DNA of 64,000 bases from UBA4781 sp963556045. Its GTDB lineage: Bacteria; Chloroflexota; Anaerolineae; Anaerolineales; Anaerolineaceae. This document shows, piece after piece, positions 60,504-64,000 of this stretch; within the stretch, counting starts at the first letter, position 1, and each line of letters starts with the position of its first letter. The position numbers and the translations under genes were made by a program. The notes under the pieces were generated by a model. That model was not told where the DNA came from and did no database searches. It saw nothing but the letters and a program-made list of their open reading frames with translations. The DNA is taken from NCBI GenBank assembly GCA_963556045.3, contig CAUVYA020000002.1, positions 372,001 to 436,000 of the forward strand, in the 5' to 3' direction.

Positions 60504-62555
60504 ATGCAAAAACTGCTCTCGAAATTTAATTTAAAGACCGGTATCACTTTTGTTCTTTTTGCTGTTCTCAGTTATGCCACACTGACCCTGCCTTTTACTT
60601 ATCGTCAATCTTCCATTTCATTGAGTGTGGGTAGTGTTTCTACGCAGGATATTCGTGCCCCACAAACCTTCACGTTTGTCAGCCAAACCCTGACAGAATC
60701 TGCTCAAGATCAAGCAGAACAGGCTGTGCTTCCCGTTTACCTGCCGGCAGATCCTGCCATCAGCAGAGAGCAGATCGAGAAAATGAAGGGTGTTTTGAAA
60801 TACATCAGTTCAGTGAGAAGCGATGAGTTCGCTTCTCAAGAACAGAAAATTAACGACCTGCAGGCGATCGAAAATGTGACCATTACATCTGAAATAGCCA
60901 TTAATATGCTTTCTTTCAACCAAGAAAAATGGCAGGATATTCAGAATGAAGCGCTCTTCGTTCTTGAAGAGGTGATGCGCAGTACCATTCGTGAAGATCA
61001 GATAACGCAGGCAAAGCGCAGTGTGCTGCCTCTCATCAGCTATTCATTTTCTGAAGCGGAAACAGAGATCATCAATTCACTTGTATCCCCCATGGTGTCA
61101 GCGAACAGCCTGTACAGCAACGAAAAAACAACCGAAGCCATTCAGCAGGCTCGCAATGAAGTAGAACCCATTACAAAAACCTACATTTCAGGGGAGACGA
61201 TCGTCTCCACCGGGCAGGTCATCACCCCCATCATCTGGGAAGCACTGCAGGAATTGGGCTTGATCTCACCGCAGAGCGCCGCTTTGAAATACATCTCTGC
61301 CGGTTTGCTGGTGTTTGCTGTCGTATTGATGGAGTATTCCTACATCATGCGCCACCGCCGCAGTTTATTGCAAAGTGATTTCAAGGCTTTGCTGACCATC
61401 ATGGGACTTTATTTGATCTTTTTGTTCCTGGCACGTATTTTCATTCTCAATCGAGCCGTAATGCCCTACATTTTCCCGATCGCTGCTTTCGGATTAGTGG
61501 TGGCAAGCCTGATCAACTATGAAGTGGGCATTATTTTTTCTATTGGATTGAGCACTTTAACAGCATACGGTCAGAGTAATTCTGTCGAACTCACCCTGTT
61601 CTATATCATCGGCAGTATCGTAGCTATTTTTATACTGCAGCGGGGAAGACGTATCACAGATTTTTTCTATACCGGATTGATCATGGGATTGGCTGGCGCA
61701 ACAGTCGTTGTAGCATATCGGCTCATTTCCGCCTATTTTGACATGGAGGGTATTCTCACACTGGCAGGTGCTGCTTTCCTCAACGGGATGGCATCCATCA
61801 GCATTACACTCGTCCTTCAATATCTGGTTGCTGCAATACTGGGAAAGACAACCGCTCTGCAATTAATGGATCTCTCCCGCCCAGATCACCTCTTACTGCA
61901 GTTGATCATGACCAACGCTCCCGGCTCTTACCAGCACAGCCTGCAGGTCGCCAATCTGGCTGAACAGGCAGCCCGTAAAATTGACGCGGATCCTTTGTTG
62001 ACTCGCGTTGGAGCACTCTACCATGATGCCGGTAAAGCATTAAACCCTGCCTTTTTCATTGAGAATCAGGCGTCGGGAAGTTTAAACACGCATGATGATA
62101 TCGATCCGGCAGACTCTGCATCCATCATTATCAAACATGTTGATGACGGCGTGAAACTCGCGCGCGAGTACCGCCTTCCGCCGCAGATCCAGGCATTCAT
62201 CACCGAACATCATGGAAAATCAGTTACCAAGTATCAACTGAGTAAAGCCAAAGAGATCCATGAAAACGACAATTCGCTGGATCCTTCCAGGTTCGAATAT
62301 CCCGGTCCGAATCCCAATTCAAGAGAAACAGCCATATTGATGATGGCAGATAAAGTTGAGGCGCGTGCCCGAGCAGAACTTCCCAAAGATGATGAAGCTC
62401 TGTTGAAGATCATCAATTCTTCAATTGATGTTTTGTTGCGTGAGGGATTTTTGGACAATACCAGCCTAACGCTGAAGAACATCCAGACTATCAAAGCATC
62501 CTTCTTCACAACGCTAAAGAACACCTATCACCCGCGTATAAAGTACCCAAAATGA
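60504..62555 (+). CDS. pgpH: 7TM-HD family phosphohydrolase, PgpH-like c-di-AMP phosphodiesterase
   Basis: A 683-residue protein. One N-terminal helix (about 13-30) and an extracytoplasmic 7TMR-HDED domain (to about 260) with coiled Gln/Glu-rich segments are followed by seven helices (to about 450). The C-terminal HD domain has SYQHSLQVANLAE and LYHDAGK with ITEHHGK and MMADKVEARAR. PgpH degrades cyclic di-AMP. It is linked to ybeY by a 4-bp overlap. Confidence 0.93.
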   Translation: MQKLLSKFNLKTGITFVLFAVLSYATLTLPFTYRQSSISLSVGSVSTQDIRAPQTFTFVSQTLTESAQDQAEQAVLPVYLPADPAISREQIEKMKGVLKYISSVRSDEFASQEQKINDLQAIENVTITSEIAINMLSFNQEKWQDIQNEALFVLEEVMRSTIREDQITQAKRSVLPLISYSFSEAETEIINSLVSPMVSANSLYSNEKTTEAIQQARNEVEPITKTYISGETIVSTGQVITPIIWEALQELGLISPQSAALKYISAGLLVFAVVLMEYSYIMRHRRSLLQSDFKALLTIMGLYLIFLFLARIFILNRAVMPYIFPIAAFGLVVASLINYEVGIIFSIGLSTLTAYGQSNSVELTLFYIIGSIVAIFILQRGRRITDFFYTGLIMGLAGATVVVAYRLISAYFDMEGILTLAGAAFLNGMASISITLVLQYLVAAILGKTTALQLMDLSRPDHLLLQLIMTNAPGSYQHSLQVANLAEQAARKIDADPLLTRVGALYHDAGKALNPAFFIENQASGSLNTHDDIDPADSASIIIKHVDDGVKLAREYRLPPQIQAFITEHHGKSVTKYQLSKAKEIHENDNSLDPSRFEYPGPNPNSRETAILMMADKVEARARAELPKDDEALLKIINSSIDVLLREGFLDNTSLTLKNIQTIKASFFTTLKNTYHPRIKYPK

Positions 62556-62995
62556 TCGATATCCTTTATGCGACCACTTTAAAATCCAGGACCAAGCCGG
62601 CTCTTTTCAAAAAGCGCGTGTTGCATGCCATTGAGTTATTGGAATTGAATGATAAGGTTATCACGATCAAAATATGTGATGATGAAGAAATGCACGGTTT
62701 AAATAAACAGTATCGCAATATTGACGATACGACCGATGTGCTTTCCTTCAATATGAATTTTGAAGATCCCGGACTGGATCAGATCGTGCTGGGAGATATC
62801 ATCATTTCACTGCCTTCCGCCATCCGGCAGGCAGAAGAAAATGAACACGCCGTGGTAGATGAGATGACGTTCCTGGCAATCCATGGATTGCTGCATTTGA
62901 TCGGTCATGATCACGCCGCAAAGGATGAAAAAAAGGTCATGTTCGATCTACAAGATTCTATTTTCAAGCAGGTAATATCAGAAAATGATGAATAA
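62552..62995 (+). CDS. ybeY: Endoribonuclease YbeY
   Basis: A 147-residue YbeY: NKQYRNIDDTTDVLSF and the zinc motif HGLLHLIGHDH (HxxxHxxxxxH). It matures 16S rRNA and takes part in ribosome quality control. The 4-bp overlap with pgpH and an 11-bp overlap with dgkA show translational coupling. Confidence 0.95.
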   Translation: MIDILYATTLKSRTKPALFKKRVLHAIELLELNDKVITIKICDDEEMHGLNKQYRNIDDTTDVLSFNMNFEDPGLDQIVLGDIIISLPSAIRQAEENEHAVVDEMTFLAIHGLLHLIGHDHAAKDEKKVMFDLQDSIFKQVISENDE

Positions 62996-63356
62996 TAAAA
63001 GATTTAGCGTTAAACAATCTTTTCAATTTGCGTTCGAGGGATTCCATTATGCCATTCAAACCCAACGGAATTTACGACTGCAATTGATCACAGCGATTAT
63101 TGTGCTCTTTGTTTCCACGTTCCTCCCCATGCAAAGACTCGAATGGGTGATCATCTTTCTGTTAATCGGTCTGGTGATCGTTGCAGAAATATTGAATACA
63201 GCTATTGAAAAAACCATTGATATGATAGAAGAACGATATGATCCGGTTGCAAAAACCGTTAAAGACCTCAGCGCGGCGGCAGTGCTCTTCATCTCTATTA
63301 CTGCAGCGATTATTGGAGCGATCATCTACCTGCCAAAGATCTTTGCTCTTTTTTAA
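62985..63356 (+). CDS. dgkA: Diacylglycerol/undecaprenol kinase DgkA
   Basis: A 123-residue integral membrane kinase with three helices. FAFEGFHYAIQTQRNLRLQ and AEILNTAIEKTIDMIEE (the catalytic Glu and Asn region) mark the family. In Gram-positive-like bacteria this enzyme phosphorylates undecaprenol. It ends the operon, followed by a terminator. Confidence 0.95.
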   Translation: MMNNKRFSVKQSFQFAFEGFHYAIQTQRNLRLQLITAIIVLFVSTFLPMQRLEWVIIFLLIGLVIVAEILNTAIEKTIDMIEERYDPVAKTVKDLSAAAVLFISITAAIIGAIIYLPKIFALF

Positions 63357-63360
63357 CAGA

Positions 63361-63392
63361 AAAAGCGATGGAGTGCTTCCATCGCTTTTTTT
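63361..63392. terminator. Bidirectional terminator
   Basis: AAAAGCGATGG (63361-63371) pairs with CCATCGCTTTT (63379-63389), with T-run after and A-run before. It lies between dgkA and the convergent response regulator gene. Confidence 0.9.
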
Positions 63393-63393
63393 C

Positions 63394-64000
63394 TCAATTG
63401 AGATAATCTTTCAGATTATGTTCGACCGCATACGCAGCAGCTTCAGCACGGTTGCTGACACTCAATTTTGAAAGAATACTGCTGACATAATTACGAACGG
63501 TGCCCTCTCCTAAGAAGAGGTTCTGGGCTATATCGCGGTTCGTTTTCCCTTCCGAAACCAGCTTCAAAACCATCCTCTCCTGTTGACTTAGAGAAGAAAA
63601 GGCTGAAGCTTCTTCTTCACGGACTGCCTTGCGCACCTCTTGAAAAACTCGCTGCGTCACGGCTGGATCCAGCGAAGCTTCTCCGCGAGCGACCGATTCG
63701 ATTGAATTGATCAAATCTTTGGCATTGATCTGTTTCAGAACATATCCCGAAGCACCGGCTTTGATCGCAGAGAACAGCATTTCATCTTCTGCGTAAGAAG
63801 TCAGCATGATCACTTTCGTATCGGGGTATTTTTTGTTGATCTGCTCGCATGCTTCAATTCCCGACATACCCGGTAAGCGGATATCCATAAGCACAATATC
63901 GGGTTTATAGGTCTCTACTTTTTTGATCGCATCTATTGCATTATCTGATTGAGCAATGATCTCGTACTGTGAATTTTGTTCGAGCAATGAAATCAAACCC
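63394..64000 (-). CDS. NarL/FixJ-type response regulator (partial, 5' end outside window)
   Basis: About 200 residues are visible. The receiver domain keeps the phosphorylation Asp in VLMDIRLPGMSG, the Thr/Ser in VIMLTSYA and the Lys in GYVLKQI; the first 15-20 residues with the acidic pair are beyond the window edge (the frame reads on as Gly-Leu before Ile-Ser). The C-terminal LuxR-type helix-turn-helix reads LSQQERMVLKLVSEGKTNRDIAQ and VRNYVSSILSKL. The sensor kinase, if adjacent, is outside the window. Target genes unknown. Confidence 0.93.
   Translation of the reverse strand, partial: GLISLLEQNSQYEIIAQSDNAIDAIKKVETYKPDIVLMDIRLPGMSGIEACEQINKKYPDTKVIMLTSYAEDEMLFSAIKAGASGYVLKQINAKDLINSIESVARGEASLDPAVTQRVFQEVRKAVREEEASAFSSLSQQERMVLKLVSEGKTNRDIAQNLFLGEGTVRNYVSSILSKLSVSNRAEAAAYAVEHNLKDYLN

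Noticed and set aside
1..64000. CRISPR arrays, rRNA genes or prophage
   Set aside because: No regularly spaced repeats, no rRNA-like sequence and no phage structural genes were seen by eye; only an integrase remnant and one IS element.

Overview
The window looks like chromosomal DNA of a bacterium of the phylum Chloroflexota, most likely an Anaerolineae-type anaerobe. This is inferred from the gene content: a run of coenzyme F420 biosynthesis genes (cofC, cofD, cofE, npdG, an LLM-family oxidoreductase), a PPi-type phosphofructokinase, NERD-like and GT87-like membrane proteins, a fused FAD/[2Fe-2S] molybdenum hydroxylase subunit, and lipoproteins with Thr/Pro-rich linkers. No rRNA and no CRISPR array was seen. 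One tRNA (Leu, GAG) is present. At least two genes (the first SGNH gene and tatD) carry single-base frameshifts. These may be real lesions or indel errors in the assembly.

Layout. 1-4.0 kb: a cell-envelope acylation cluster with two SGNH-type proteins (the first frameshifted), an acyl carrier protein and a fatty-acyl-AMP-ligase-like enzyme. 4.1-5.4 kb: GT87-like membrane protein. 5.4-18.3 kb: housekeeping genes (PPi-type pfk, two Nudix genes, rsmD, gtrA, UDP-glucuronate decarboxylase-like gene, scpB, rluB, NERD-like gene, plsX, tRNA-Leu, tatD, phosphohexomutase, mnmA, trmI). 18.3-22.6 kb: rplY, then a phnD-phnC-phnE importer operon with a palindrome sitting on the phnD -10 box and an unusually large PhnE. 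22.6-25.6 kb: YihY, a P-loop protein and a tyrosine recombinase. 25.6-26.9 kb: a complete IS256-family element with an 8-bp target duplication. 27.0-31.7 kb: larA-like, Asp23-like, nusB and a large lipoprotein. 31.7-33.1 kb: MFS transporter.

33.2-44.4 kb: an mrfA-like helicase with an inserted HNH motif and an mrfB-like exonuclease are separated by a PPC-domain gene and an A+T-rich block. The block holds a 1867-residue STAND-type NTPase with a Cap4/DUF4297-like N-terminal nuclease, a small protein with a C-terminal membrane helix, and the remnant of a phage-type integrase. This looks like an antiphage defence insertion and is the most interesting part of the window.

44.4-57.6 kb (minus strand): one nearly gapless gene run, ssnA-like, npdG, cofE, cofD, cofC, LLM oxidoreductase, CBS-type Mn pyrophosphatase, Mo-hydroxylase large subunit, FAD/FeS subunit, second large subunit, mocA. 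It joins F420 synthesis to a xanthine-dehydrogenase-type enzyme; the pyrophosphatase fits the PPi released by CofC and MocA. 57.7-63.4 kb (plus strand): M20 dipeptidase, DUF1385 protein, yqeY, pgpH, ybeY and dgkA. The window ends inside a NarL-type response regulator gene on the minus strand.
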